The position numbers and the translations under genes are program-made. A stretch of DNA of 64,000 bases from contig NC_090746.1 of NCBI RefSeq assembly GCF_036898095.1, forward strand, positions 50,981,569 through 51,045,568, in the 5' to 3' direction. Under the pieces are notes generated by a model. It was not told where the DNA came from. It saw only the letters and a list, made by a program, of their open reading frames with translations, and made no database searches. Source of the stretch: Palaemon carinicauda. Lineage: Eukaryota > Arthropoda > Malacostraca > Decapoda > Palaemonidae. Below, piece after piece: positions 42,536 to 53,375 of this stretch; within the stretch, counting starts at the first letter, position 1, and every line of letters begins with the position of its first letter.

Positions 42536-42898
42536 CAAAAGGATGAGGACGGACGTGACGTCATTTAGTAATGGCGCCCGTTTGTTTACGTCTCGAGTAC
42601 CAAAAGCAGCCACGGATGAGTGTAACTGTGGAACGGCTCCTTAGTTACTCAACCACCTTTCCATATCAAAGTGTTAACTCTATAGGGGGTGAAGATAGCT
42701 ATGTGGCGTGTTAATACATGTGTCCCCTGTTGATATACGATATCCTAGAGGGAAACCTTTAGGGTACTCGCACCAGAAGTTAGAATTCTGTGATAACCTT
42801 TAGTTTAACTCTCTGGGAATATCCACTGTAGTTAAATATACCCAAGGAAGCTACTGAAGGAACCTTCCATCAGGACGTCATGGCTTGAGCCCAAAAAA
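42536..42898 (-). repeat. left inverted terminal repeat of element B
   Basis: Outer end at 42898: plus-strand GGCTTGAGCCCAAAAAA. About 350 bp inverted match to 33990-34370. The inner boundary is set where the similarity fades. Confidence 0.85.
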
Positions 42899-43248
42899 GG
42901 GATTTTGACGTAGGAAAAATCTATTTCTGGGCGAGAGACCCGTGCCGCCCAGTGAAATGCTCCTTTAACATCATTTCTAAGGTAAAAACTGCTATAAATT
43001 TACCAGAGAAAAATTGTATAGGAATGCTAGGTTGAACCCAGTTCGCTCACCTTAATAAGGTGTCGGTATAATATTGGGGCGCTGAATAAATCACAACCAG
43101 AGGCCTCGCACCATTTAGATATCTCCTGTCAATATCCCCGAACAGCGAGGTGCCGTTCAACATCCTACTATTACTAGCGAACCCACGCCAGTGACGTCAC
43201 TCCTTATAGCACCCCAGATTGGGGCCCAATAAGGGAGGGACGAGCGGG
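42899..43248 (-). repeat. right inverted terminal repeat of element C
   Basis: Inverted match of about 290 bp to 57440-57728 with very few differences. The outer end is shared with the left end of B. Confidence 0.85.
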
Positions 43249-43339
43249 TTCACTGGGCGGCACGGGTCTCTCGCCCAAAAATAGATTTTTCCTACGTCAA
43301 AATCCCTTTTCTGGGCTCCGACCCGTGCCGCCCAGTGAA
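43249..43339 (-). repeat. ICR of element C, 91 bp
   Basis: Arms TTCACTGGGCGGCACGGGTC (43249-43268) and GACCCGTGCCGCCCAGTGAA (43320-43339), perfectly complementary, around AAATAGATTTTTC, CTACG, TCAAAATCCC and TTTTCTGGGCTC. It equals the joined right and left ends of C in reverse complement. Confidence 0.9.
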
Positions 43340-43836
43340 ATCGTACCAGAGAATGGGGACCCAATATGGCTAACTACCTGAAGGGAATAACACAAAAATA
43401 ACATAGCTGATGAGTTTTAATGACAAAAAGAGGGATGTGGAAACCCGTAAAATAGATCACAATGTAAATGACAGTGATAATTAAGCATGGTACATAATCA
43501 ATAATGAAAGCCGTTGGTAAAAGTCAACAGATATGAAAACTGGTAATCCAGCTTGGTAATCAAAATGCAAAGTTAAACATTCAATCATAGATATAAATAT
43601 GAGCATGTTACAAAATCCCACCAGGGGAAGATGGAGAGAACCAAACAAAAGAAAACTCATAACAAATATTTAACATAAAAGAAAATCATCTCGGGGATTT
43701 CAAGAACAAGTGAAATCAAAACAATTCGTGAATTTGATCAATTGAATAATAAAATAATACATCATGGTAAACAAAACAGGTAGGAACAACAGGTAAGCCA
43801 GGCAGGAGGGAAAGAGGACAGAGCAAGACGTTGTGA
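43340..43836 (-). other. 3' UTR of element C
   Basis: About 500 bp, AT-rich, between the YR stop and the ICR. No ORF or structured RNA recognised. Confidence 0.6.
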
Positions 43837-44963
43837 TTAGGACTCAGTACCTTCAGGAGGAACTATATTCCCTGCAACTACTGTGGCAAATCTAAGAGCT
43901 TCTAAAGGTTTTAGGTAGTGGCGCTTGAAAACTTTAGGGGACTTCCAACCCGCATATTTTGAGAGCTCATCAAATTTCATATGGTGGAAAAAATTAATTG
44001 AGGTAGCCACAGCTCGAATATCATGGACATGTGGGAATGATTCAGGATTGGCTTGTTTGATGAAATAAAGAATTTGTTGCCTGATTCCTTTAAGGGTAAT
44101 AGTTCCTCCGTGTTCTCTAATAAATAAGTGCCCTGTGGTTGTAGTGGAAGTTCTACTTAAGTAGGATTTCAGGGTGGTAACTGGACACAGGGATGGATCC
44201 CTAGGAAGTGGAACAATCTTCCAGGGAGACCACCTGTTTTGGTGGTCCTCATTTTTAGCCAGGAACACTTTGTTAGGGGAGAGAAGGACCTCACCCGAAG
44301 AGAGGAACTCTATATGACCTGGGTCTCTAGATAAGGCTGACAATTCTGAGATTCTGGAGCCAGAGGCAAGGCTCAAAAGAAAAAGTGACTTTCTTAATAA
44401 TGCCATATAGTTACAGGATTCATTTGGGGTGTCAGAGGCTAGCTTAAGAACATCGTTCAAAAACCAGGAAACTGTGCTAGGGCGAGTTGAAGGTTTTAGT
44501 CTGGCACAAGCTCTCGGAATGGATGAGAAATATGAATACGTTAAATCAATGTCAAAACCAATATGGAAGATCTTCTTCAAGGCTGACTTGACTGTAGTAA
44601 TGGTATTGGCTGCCAGGCCTGATTCGAAGAGAGTTCTGAAGAATGTCACAGTTAGGTTCATTGTCATTTTCTCTACTTGGGAGTCTTTCAAGAACTTAGC
44701 TAATTTCTTGACAGCTGAGTCATATTGACGGAGAGTAGATTCCCTTTTGTTAGATTCCAGGAAAATAGTATTCAAAGGATCGATGTTTGCACCTCGTTGG
44801 GCTGCGAACTTCATGAAGTCCATAAAGTTAGGGCATTCAGAATCCTTGAGGAAGCGAACACATTGCGAGTTTGTACTGTCTGTGATAGTACCGGATTGGG
44901 AATCCGCCAGGGGTGGAGACCTAGTTCTAGCAACAAGGGGAACCAATTGCTCTTGGGCCAGTT
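43837..44963 (-). pseudogene. tyrosine recombinase of element C, catalytic part open but separated from its 5' end
   Basis: YR of family 2. The C-terminal portion is one open frame to the stop at 43837, starting at the LINE junction (QLVPLVARTR). The core-binding segment has LESNKRESTLRQYDSAVKKLAKFL. The catalytic domain has SGSRISELSALS (first Arg, about 44350), FLAKNEDHQNRW (candidate Lys), HVHDIRAVATS (HxxR, about 44025) and YAGWKSPKVFKRHY (Trp and Tyr, about 43925). All catalytic residues are present. Across the insertion the YR frame continues in 51479-53117 (ending SPQLAQE), so before the LINE arrived this YR was probably intact. Confidence 0.88.
44951..44963. repeat. 13-bp target site duplication, left copy (non-LTR copy 2)
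   Basis: TCTTGGGCCAGTT at 44951-44963 recurs at 51466-51478, bracketing the LINE inserted in element C. Confidence 0.92.
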
Positions 44964-45784
44964 CCCTCTTAATGAGAGAATGCCCTGATGAAGTCATTGA
45001 GCTTCAGCACGGCATTTCATTCCCGTGCTGAATCTTGGTGACGGGCAAGAGGGCTCTCGAACTTGGGGAAATTGCTCCCCCAGTTCGAATCTAAATTTCT
45101 CTCTTTCATCTTTTTCTTCCTCTTTATATGGCTTCAACCTTCTCCTAATATTATAAACTTTCCTTCATGTTGCTGTCCCAACCCTATGAGTAAAATTTCC
45201 CATATGTATGTGTATATATTTACATATATATGTGTGTTTATTATTATTTTTTTTTCTCTTTTTTTATGGCATGGATGTTTCTACATCTGTTATTGCCACT
45301 TGGGCGGATGTTTATACATCCGGTATTGCTGCCTGCTTTGATGAATGGGAAAGGTGTCACGGTTGGGAGGTGTTTGTGCTCAAAGCTATATGTGAGAGTA
45401 TTGGATGATCTCAGCCATCCCGAAGATGGTTTGGACCTTTTTGGCGGAACTATTCTCAAGTGTTGGGTCTTCGGAATCCAGGGGGATCCAACGCTTGGGG
45501 TAGGACTCTCGGCTTTTGGCCGGAAGACCGTCATTACAGATATGGGGAGGATGATTCCACAGTTTCTTGGTCTCAGTCCTAACAGGCGGGTTCAGCTTAC
45601 ACCTGTGCCTCTATATCTGTTTTGATGCTATCCTTCGGGTAGGGTATGGAGTGGACCATCTGGGAAGTATACTCTCACTGTGCCGGTAGTGGAGAGTGTA
45701 AATTTCCTTCCCAACATGTGATGCCTTAATGTTCTCAAGCAGGTAAGTCAAACTTCAAAAAATCACTCTTCTCTCTTCTTTTTT
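44964..45784 (+). other. 5' UTR / internal promoter region of non-LTR copy 2
   Basis: No conserved coding sequence, though a frame of 131 codons is open at 45230-45625. LINEs of this group usually have internal promoters downstream of the start. I can name no promoter motif with confidence. Confidence 0.5.
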
Positions 45785-47608
45785 ATGATGGATTCTTGTG
45801 AAAATGACCCCACCTCCCCTGGATATGCTGACTCGCCCCCGGCACTGTTAACGACCTCTGGCAATTCATTTAAAGAAAACTCCGTTGACGACGTAGGAAC
45901 TAAAAAGGACTATTCTTTAAACACTCGGAAAAAGGGTAATTTGGGCAACACAGGAAAATTGAATGTCCTGCACATTACCCAAATCCCATTAGAAACTAAT
46001 TATGATATGCTACATAAAATATTTGAGTGTTATGGATTAATAAAAGAAATTAGAATGAAACTTCAAGATGATAATTGGGAATCTTGGTTATCATTTAATT
46101 GTCATGAGGAAGCATTTAATGCAAGCCGTAATATTGTTGATATTAAAGTAGGTAATATGAGTGTTAAGGGTGCTCTGTGTGATGGGGCACCTAAAGATCT
46201 GGATGTCTACAGACCAGCAGACTGGGCTGATAAAGATATAGAGGCAGATATGCCATCCCAAAGAAAGCCAAAACCACCAATGTGGCTTCTTGCTCAATCT
46301 GTAGGAGGTACGGAAAATTATTTCAAGGTCTGCAAATTTCTTCAGAGGAAGGTAGGTACGATCGCACCTGGAGATATATCTCGATTCGGTAAGAAAAGTT
46401 ACCTGATAAAGGCCAAGTCATATACACAGTCTGTTATACTGTCCAATTTGAAGACAGTAAATGATGATATAAAATTGGACATCAAACCCCATCTAAACTT
46501 TAGCTATGGAAGGGGAGTGGTTTTTAATAGGGATCTGTATGAATTTACTGAAGAAGAGATATTGACTATGTGTCCTCTATCAGTGTGGAAAGTACATAAA
46601 GTACCTGGAACATCAATGATTGTTCTTACTTTCCATTATGCCGATGTACCTTCCCACATAGACATAGAAAATGAAAGGATCAGAGTTCAACCTTTCAAGC
46701 AAAAGCCACTGCAATGTTATAATTGCTTTAAATTTGGACATCCTTCCAAAGTTTGCAATAGTGAAAGAATTTGTAATACTTGCTCCAATATTTACCATGG
46801 GGAATGTACATTTGAGGCAAGGTGCTTAAACTGCAACTCTAATCATAAATCTAATGATAGGAGCTGCCAGTTTTATAAGTTAGAAGAGGCTGCCCTCAAT
46901 AAATCAATTATTGAACATGTAAGCGTGGGGCATGCCAAGAGATTATTAAATAAATCTAACACTTATGCAAAGACATTAAAAACAGGAGAAAAAGTTCCTC
47001 GGGAATCATCTCGCCCACCTACTACTGTAGGTAGTTCTCGAAAAAGGAATTCACCATCTATTGATAAAGTGCTGCATAAGACAAGAATATCTCCTCCTAA
47101 AGATTTATCATTGAGTATCAACCAAAAGACATTGCCCACCACTATCAAACCTTTGTCCCCCATTACAAAGGATAGTACTAACCTCTCCCAGGCCATATCC
47201 TTGCCTGATTTAATGGAGATTCCACCTGACACCAAGTTATCAGGTGTACCTGTAGTGGGGAAGGTACAAAAACCTGGTAACTCACAACCTACTAATCGTA
47301 AAAGAGAGAGACCTCCATCTCTCTCACCCCCTTCCATAAGAAATACTAGAATTATGACATCAAATAAATATGATGTTTTGTCTGTTGATGTTGCCGATCA
47401 ACCAGAAGATAATTTAAATAAATCAGAAATTCAAGTTGAGGTCCACCATCCCCCTCAACAAATAGATAAAAAAGATACAAAGAAAAACACCAACGTAAAA
47501 CCCAACATAACAAGACCACCTCTGAAGAAACCTACAGGTAATAATGTTAGATTAAAAACTGCTAATGGGAAGACCTCATCCAAGATGTCTTCCAGAAATA
47601 ATCCATAG
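45785..47608 (+). CDS. ORF1 protein of non-LTR copy 2 (607 aa, CCHC knuckles)
   Basis: Gag-like RNA-binding protein of the LINE, starting ATG at 45785. Residues about 55-130 look like an RNA-recognition-type fold (LNVLHITQIPLETNYDMLHK, then an aromatic WLSFNCHEEAF). Residues about 310-365 hold Cys/His knuckles: CYNCFKFGHPSKVC, CNTCSNIYHGEC and CLNCNSNHKSNDRSC. The C-terminal third is Pro/Ser/Lys-rich. The frame is intact. The stop (47606-47608) lies 14 nt before the ORF2 TTG codon used by convention as its start. Confidence 0.88.
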   Translation: MMDSCENDPTSPGYADSPPALLTTSGNSFKENSVDDVGTKKDYSLNTRKKGNLGNTGKLNVLHITQIPLETNYDMLHKIFECYGLIKEIRMKLQDDNWESWLSFNCHEEAFNASRNIVDIKVGNMSVKGALCDGAPKDLDVYRPADWADKDIEADMPSQRKPKPPMWLLAQSVGGTENYFKVCKFLQRKVGTIAPGDISRFGKKSYLIKAKSYTQSVILSNLKTVNDDIKLDIKPHLNFSYGRGVVFNRDLYEFTEEEILTMCPLSVWKVHKVPGTSMIVLTFHYADVPSHIDIENERIRVQPFKQKPLQCYNCFKFGHPSKVCNSERICNTCSNIYHGECTFEARCLNCNSNHKSNDRSCQFYKLEEAALNKSIIEHVSVGHAKRLLNKSNTYAKTLKTGEKVPRESSRPPTTVGSSRKRNSPSIDKVLHKTRISPPKDLSLSINQKTLPTTIKPLSPITKDSTNLSQAISLPDLMEIPPDTKLSGVPVVGKVQKPGNSQPTNRKRERPPSLSPPSIRNTRIMTSNKYDVLSVDVADQPEDNLNKSEIQVEVHHPPQQIDKKDTKKNTNVKPNITRPPLKKPTGNNVRLKTANGKTSSKMSSRNNP

Positions 47609-47622
47609 TTTTCTCCTCCATT

Positions 47623-50600
47623 TTGCAATGGAACTGTCTGGGTTTGAGGGCGAAATATGAAGAACTTAAGCTCCTAATTCATGAACATTCCCCCATAATT
47701 GTATGTCTACAGGAAAGTATGCTTGATTCTAACACTCCTAGTCCTCGAGAGTATGTTAGCTATAGAACACCATATAATCAACAAGCAGGGAGCCATGGCG
47801 GAAGTCTCATGTACATTCGTCGAGATGTTCCCCAAATACCCATGTCTATACGTACAACCCTGCAGGCAGTTGTTGTACAAATTGATATAGGGAGAAAATA
47901 TACAATATGCTCTCTGTACTTACCTCCAAATGATAATATTTTATATGATGATTTAGTAGAGGTCATTCAACAACTCCCTCAACCTTTTCTCTTACTGGGA
48001 GATATGAATGGTAGACATCCTTTATGGGGTGATATTTTAGCAAACACAAGGGGCAATATTATCTCATCAATTGTGGAGAATGAGGATGTGGGACTCCTTA
48101 ATACAGGAGAGCCCACACACTTCCATGTTCAGACAGGTACTTTGTCATGCATTGACCTTTCAATTGCAAGCTCTAACTGCCTTCTTGATTTTGATTGGAG
48201 GACATTAGATGATTGGCATACTAGTGATCATGCACCAATCATTATAAACACCAATAAGGGTCCGCCTTTGCAAAGATCGCCATGTTGGAATCTAGACAAG
48301 GCAGACTGGGTTAAATTTTCCGAGCTAAGTGAAATCGAAGGGAGAGCAGAACAGTTTGAAAGTGTTGATGATGCCATAGACCTACTGAATGGAGCTCTTC
48401 ATACAGCAGGAGCCAATTCAATTCCCAAAACAACAGGGTTATTCAAACGACGACCAGTCCCGTGGTGGTCTTCAGAACTAACTGCACTCCACAGAGCCAC
48501 AAGAAGATCTCTAACACGATTGCGTAGACGCAGAACTGATGAGAATTTAACTATGTACAAGAAATGTAGAGCACAGTTCCGTCGTGCCATGAAAGAAGCA
48601 AGACGCCAGTCATGGATGTCTTTTGTTTCCTCCATTAACAGTAGAACACCACCATCTTCTGTGTGGAGGAAAGTAAAAAAGATAGCTGGCAAATTCACCC
48701 CCAACCCACCACCAGTGTTGAAGGTGAATGGCCAGTATGTAACTGAAGCAAATGAAGTTAGCAATGCCCTGGCTAATCATTTTTCAAATGTATCCAGCAA
48801 GTGTGAAGGAGCCCCTGGTCACCAGTATAGGAGCACTGAAGAAAAGAAAATTTTAAATTTTGCAACAAGAAGGGAAGAGTCGTATAATTCTCCTTTCACT
48901 GAAAGAGAATTTGATTCCGCACTTGCTCATTGCAACGATACAGCCCCTGGACCCGATGGAATTCCATATGCAATGATTAAACATGTACATTTTAATACAA
49001 AGCTATTTATTTTAAGCATTATTAATAGAATATGGCATGATCATAGTTACCCAAGTGTTTGGGAACTAGCCATTATTTTAGCCTTTTTAAAACCCGGTAA
49101 AGACAAGTTTTTAGCAGCAAACTATCGTCCTATTGCATTGACATCTTGTTTATGTAAAATCACGGAGAAGATGGTCAATGCAAGGCTGATATGGTACCTT
49201 GAAAAGAAAGGTATTTTATCACCGATTCAATGTGGATTCCGAAAAATGCACTCAACGACTGATGTGTTGATACGACTTGAGTCTTCTATTTGTGAAGCCT
49301 TTGCTTCCAAACAGCACCATGTTACAGTATTTTTTGACCTTGAAAAGGCATATGATACCACATGGAGATATGGTATTCTTAAAACCATTCATGAATTGGG
49401 ATTGAGAGGAGAGCTGCCACTATTTATTCAGGCATTTCTTTCACGTAGAGTTTTTCAAGTGAGAGTTGGGGAAACTCTATCAGAGAGTAAGTGCCAGGAA
49501 GAAGGAGTTCCTCAGGGTAGTGTGCTGAGTGTAACCCTTTTTGCACTAGCAATTAATGGGATATCCTCAGCCATTCCCCAGGATGTTCTCTCAACATTAT
49601 TTGTGGATGATCTCTCAATATCATTTGCTGGCACTAGAATGGCAATGGTTGAGAGAAAAATCCAACTCTCTATTGATAAAATTATCCAGTGGGCTGACAT
49701 GAATGGATTTAAGTTCTCGACAAGTAAAACTACCATTGTCCATTTTTGTCGTATCCGGGGAGTACATCCAGACCCGGATATATACATTAAAGGTCAACGG
49801 ATACCATGTGTATCGGAAACCAAATTTTTAGGTTTGATATTTGACTGTAAACTTACATGGGTTTCTCACCTAAAAGCGCTAAAAGCTAAATGTGTTGAAG
49901 CTCTGAATATCTTAAAAGTATTGTCCCATACATCATGGGGGGCAGACCGCAATACTATTTTAAAATTATACAAGGCCTTGATTTTTTCCAAAATTAGTTA
50001 TGGTTGTGAGGTATATTCTTCAGCCACCCCAAGCCGGTTAAAAATATTAGATTCGATACATCATGCAGGTATTAGATTGTCTACTGGAGCTTTTAAAACC
50101 TCGCCTATCCCAAGTCTCCTTGTTGATGCTGGAGAGTTACCTCTAGACCTTTACCGAATGTCTTCCATTCTTCGGTATTGGTTTAGATTGCAAAGACTCC
50201 CTAGCTCTCTAGCCTTTCAGACTGCAAGCCTTGTAAGACACGCATCATACTTTGAGTTGCACCCAAAATCTCCTCAACCTTATGGCTTTCGGGTGAAACG
50301 ATTATTAAATAGTCTGGATATAATTAGAAATAAGGTACTTCCATTCAAGGTATCATCAACGCCTCCATGGAAGTTACCAGAGATATCTTTTTGTAAATAT
50401 TTTATTGGAGATTAGAAGAATATGTCAGACATAGAAGCCAGGTCTCTTTTTAATGAACATGTTAAAGAACATAGAGGATCAACTTTTATCTATACTGATG
50501 GCTCCAAATCTGATGCTGGCGTTGGATTTGGAGTACATAGTAATGGTTTTAATTGTAGAGGTGCACTTCCTCTGACCGCTTCCATATTTACTGCCGAACT

Positions 50601-51312
50601 GTATGGCATAATAACCGCTATTGAGAAAATAGCGTTGGAGAAGGAGGGTAATTTTACAATTTTTAGTGATGCAAGAAGTGTCCTTCAAGCTATGGAAGTT
50701 TTTAATTCTAATAACCCTCTAGTTTTAAAGATTTTAGAATGGCTTTTCATTATTGGACGGAGAGGTATAACAGTTCAATTTTGTTGGGTTCCAGCACATG
50801 TAGGTGTGTCCGGGAATGAGAAGGCAGATTCACTGGCTAAGGAGGCTGCATCCGAGTTGCTGCCAAGAAGGTATCCCATTCCCTGTAATGATTTCTTACC
50901 TGACATCAAGAAAGTGGTTTGCAATAAATGGCAACAGCAATGGGATAGTCAAGATGGCAATAAAATGAGGGAAGTAACAAATGACATATCTCCTTGGAGG
51001 TATAATATGATGCCCCGAAAATGGGAGACGTCTCTTTGTCGTCTCCGTATTGGTCACACTCGGTTGACACACGAGTTTCTGCTGAAGGGCCAACACCAAC
51101 CGTATTGTGACAACTGTTTAGTACCTCTAACAGTAAGGCATTTGTTGACCGAATGCCCCAATTACAACATCTTGCGGAATAGATATTTGTTTGAGGCTCG
51201 AGGTGAGGGTGGCAGGTTCATCCTTGCCAAGATTCTTGGAAATGATGTGTCCTACCATGCAAGTGGCATTTTTAGATTTCTTTCAGAAGCAGGTCTTCTG
51301 AAAAATATTTAA
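47623..51312 (+). pseudogene. ORF2 (endonuclease, RT, RNase H), non-LTR copy 2, one nonsense codon
   Basis: Endonuclease with LQWNCLGLRAKYEELKLL, CLQES, GDMNGRHPLWGD and SDHAPI. RT with APGPDGIPYAMIKH, KPGKDKFLAANYRPIAL, FFDLEKAYDTTW, EEGVPQGSVLS and FVDD. RNase H begins FIYTDGSKSDAG just after the break (about 50490), with AELYGI and SDARSV. TAG at 50413-50415 replaces the Lys AAG of copy 1 and separates RT from RNase H. The rest of the frame is open to 51312. As in copy 1 there is no conserved ATG at the start, and the frame opens only about 25 nt upstream, so expression may depend on reinitiation after ORF1. Confidence 0.9.
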
Positions 51313-51465
51313 CTTTTATGACATTCAATATTTATGATTTTAATTGAATACTCTTTAATTTTTTATTTTATTTCATTTTTTACTTTTGTATACATAAATT
51401 AAATGTTACCGGCGTCAATGACCTTAGATGTCAGGATGCCTGAAAACTTTAAATCATTCATTCAT

Positions 51466-51478
51466 TCTTGGGCCAGTT
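51466..51478. repeat. 13-bp target site duplication, right copy (non-LTR copy 2)
   Basis: Second copy of TCTTGGGCCAGTT, directly after the ATTC tail. The DIRS C pol and YR frames resume here. Confidence 0.92.
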
Positions 51479-53117
51479 GGGGGCTACAAGAGCCACTTGA
51501 CCTTTGAAGGATCTGAGTTTGTGCAGAACTTTCAGCAGGAGATTCACCGGAGGAAACAGATAAATCGTCTTCCAGGTATTCCAATCTAGAATCATAGAGT
51601 CCGTGGCATAAGCCTGAGGGTCCAGGTTGGGGGCTACGTAACAATCCAGTTTGCGATTGGATTCCGTCACAAACAGATCCACCTGGAGACCCGGGACTTG
51701 AGATAGTATCCACTGGAAAGATCGATTGTATAGTGACCATTCCGACTCTAGTGGAGTCGTCCGGGAAAGGGAGTCCGCTACCACATTCCGGACTCCTGCT
51801 AGATGGACTGCTGACAGGTGCCACTTGTGCATTGCCGCCATGGAGAAAATCTTCAACATGACGTGGTTTATTTGGGCTGATCTGGAGCCTCCTCTGTTGA
51901 GGCAGTGAACTATGACTGCACTGTCGAGAACCAGTCTGATATGGAGATTCCTGGCTGGATTGAGACGTTTTAAAGTGAGGAAGACTGCCATGGCCTCTAG
52001 GACGTTGATGTGCATTTGTTGGAAGACCGGTGACCATAACCCTTGGACTTTCTTGTGTTGGGAGTAACCTCCCCACCCTGTTAAGGAGGCGTCTGTGTGA
52101 ACGTCGAGTCCCGGGATCGGATGTTGTAAGGGAACCGACTTGGAGAGATTCTTGATCTTCGTCCAAGGCTGCAGACTTTTTCTCAGGATTGGGGGAAGGC
52201 GAGCACGTCTGTCTCAGCGTTTTGCGGTTGCTCTGGAGCGCCACACTCTGTTTATGTCCTTGAGTTTGGACCTTAGGACGATGTCTGTCACGGAGGCGAA
52301 CTGCAAGGAACCTAGGATCCTCTCTTGGTTCCTTCTGGAGGCCAACTTCTCCCTGAGAAATTATTTTGTATTCCTCGCTATCTCCTTCATTTTGGCTTTG
52401 GGGAGGCACAGCGTATGGGAGCACAGGTCCCATTGTAGTCCCAGCCATTGAAACTTGGTCTCCAGGACCAGGCGGGATTTCTCGAAGTTGACTAGGAATC
52501 CCAGTTGTCGAAGGAAGGTGAGGACTTTGTTCGTTGCTATGCGGCAATTCTGGGCATTGTCTGACCAGATTAGCCAATCGTCTAGATAGGCCACTACCTA
52601 TATCCCCTGATTTCGAAGCTCTTGAATTACTGTCTCTGCTAGTTTGGTGAAGATTCTGGGTGCTATGTTGAGCCCGAATGGCATCACTTTGAATGCATAG
52701 GCTTGTTTGCCTAGCTTGAAGCCCAGAAAAGGACGAAAATGCCTTGCTATTGGAACGTGATAGTAGGCATCGGTAAGATCGATGGAGGTGGTGACGGCCC
52801 CACGGGGAAGTAAGGTCCGCACCTGCGAGACGGTAAGCATATGGAATTTGTTGCAATGAATGAAGGAATTTAAACGAGACAGGTCCAGGATTACTCTTCG
52901 TTTGTCTGAGCCTTTCTTTGGCACGCTGAACAAGTGTCCTTGAAATCTTAAGCGACGTATGCTTTGGATCGCATTCTTTTGTAGCAGATCTTTTGTGAAG
53001 GAACGTAGTTCTTCTGTTGGCAGTTGGTAAAAGCTGTTCGGTGGAGGAGGTCCCTGTATCCAGCTCCATCCTAGTCCTTTGGAGATAATGCTGGAAGCCC
53101 AATCGCTGAACTTCCAA
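51479..53117 (-). other. YR-phase open frame overlapping pol of element C
   Basis: A frame open for about 550 codons through RT and RNase H, in the same phase as gag, that would join the YR catalytic part across the LINE (SPQLAQE, then QLVPLV). Families 1 and 2 both keep this frame open. Whether it is translated this far upstream is unknown. Confidence 0.55.
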
Positions 53118-53365
53118 CGGTCTCGAAATATGTACAGTCTCCCTTCAACCTGCGGCTTCTCAACGGGTGGAGGATGATTTGCCTCCTCTGCTTCCACGGG
53201 AAGACTTGCCTCGGTGGTAACCCCTTCCGCTACCTCGGGCACGAAAGGCACCCCTGGAATCCCTGTGACGCTGATAGCCATGGAAAGAGCCCTGAGCCTC
53301 ATAAGCGGGGTTAAAGGCGGGGAAGAAGGAAGTCGAGGCGATCTGAGACTGAGGGACCAGGACAT
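51479..53365 (-). pseudogene. pol of element C (RT, RNase H, methyltransferase-like), stops
   Basis: Begins at an ATG (53363-53365) only 10 nt after the gag stop, in the +1 frame. Features: RDRWKFSDWASSIISKGLGW, FSVPKKGSDKRRVILDLSRL, SIDLTDAYYHVP (motif A), FGLNIAPRIFTKL and AYLDDWLIW (intact catalytic pair, about 52580). An in-frame TAG at 52595-52597 lies just before that box, and further breaks follow near 52360 and 52250. RNase H: HINVLEAMAVFLTL, LVLDSAVIV and LAGVRNVVADSLSR. The methyltransferase-like segment reads DLFVTESNRKLDCY, DSMILDWNTW, LFPPVNLLLK and VALVAPNWPK, where the LINE cuts it. Confidence 0.87.
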
Positions 53366-53375
53366 TTTGTTCTTG

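Larger units (their letters stand above)
33975..42898 (-). mobile_element. DIRS element B (family 1), complete to both termini, 8.9 kb
   Basis: The best reference copy. Minus strand: left repeat (about 42536-42898), leader (40310-42535), putative intron (40152-40309), gag (38193-40151), pol (36353-38590), YR (35391 to about 36480), 3' UTR with AATAAA, ICR (34444-34535) and right repeat (33975-34443). Damage is light: one in-frame stop in YR and a YLDD to YLDN change in RT. Its left end directly abuts the right end of C, with two shared A residues. It closely matches A over the shared leader and gag. Confidence 0.92.
44964..51465 (+). mobile_element. near-full-length non-LTR retrotransposon, copy 2 (I-group-like, with RNase H)
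   Basis: 6.5 kb with a 5' UTR of about 820 bp, ORF1 (45785-47608), ORF2 (47623-51312), a 3' UTR of about 150 bp and a short ATTC tail. It is flanked by a 13-bp target duplication. It interrupts DIRS C at the end of pol, within the YR frame. ORF1 is open; ORF2 has one nonsense codon. Copy 1 (9734-14293) is nearly identical but carries a different nonsense codon, so both came from a recently active source. Confidence 0.92.

Noticed and set aside
45230..45625. 131-codon ORF in the LINE 5' UTR as an extra gene
   Set aside because: It lies upstream of ORF1, has no recognisable domain, and copy 1 lacks the region, so nothing supports coding.
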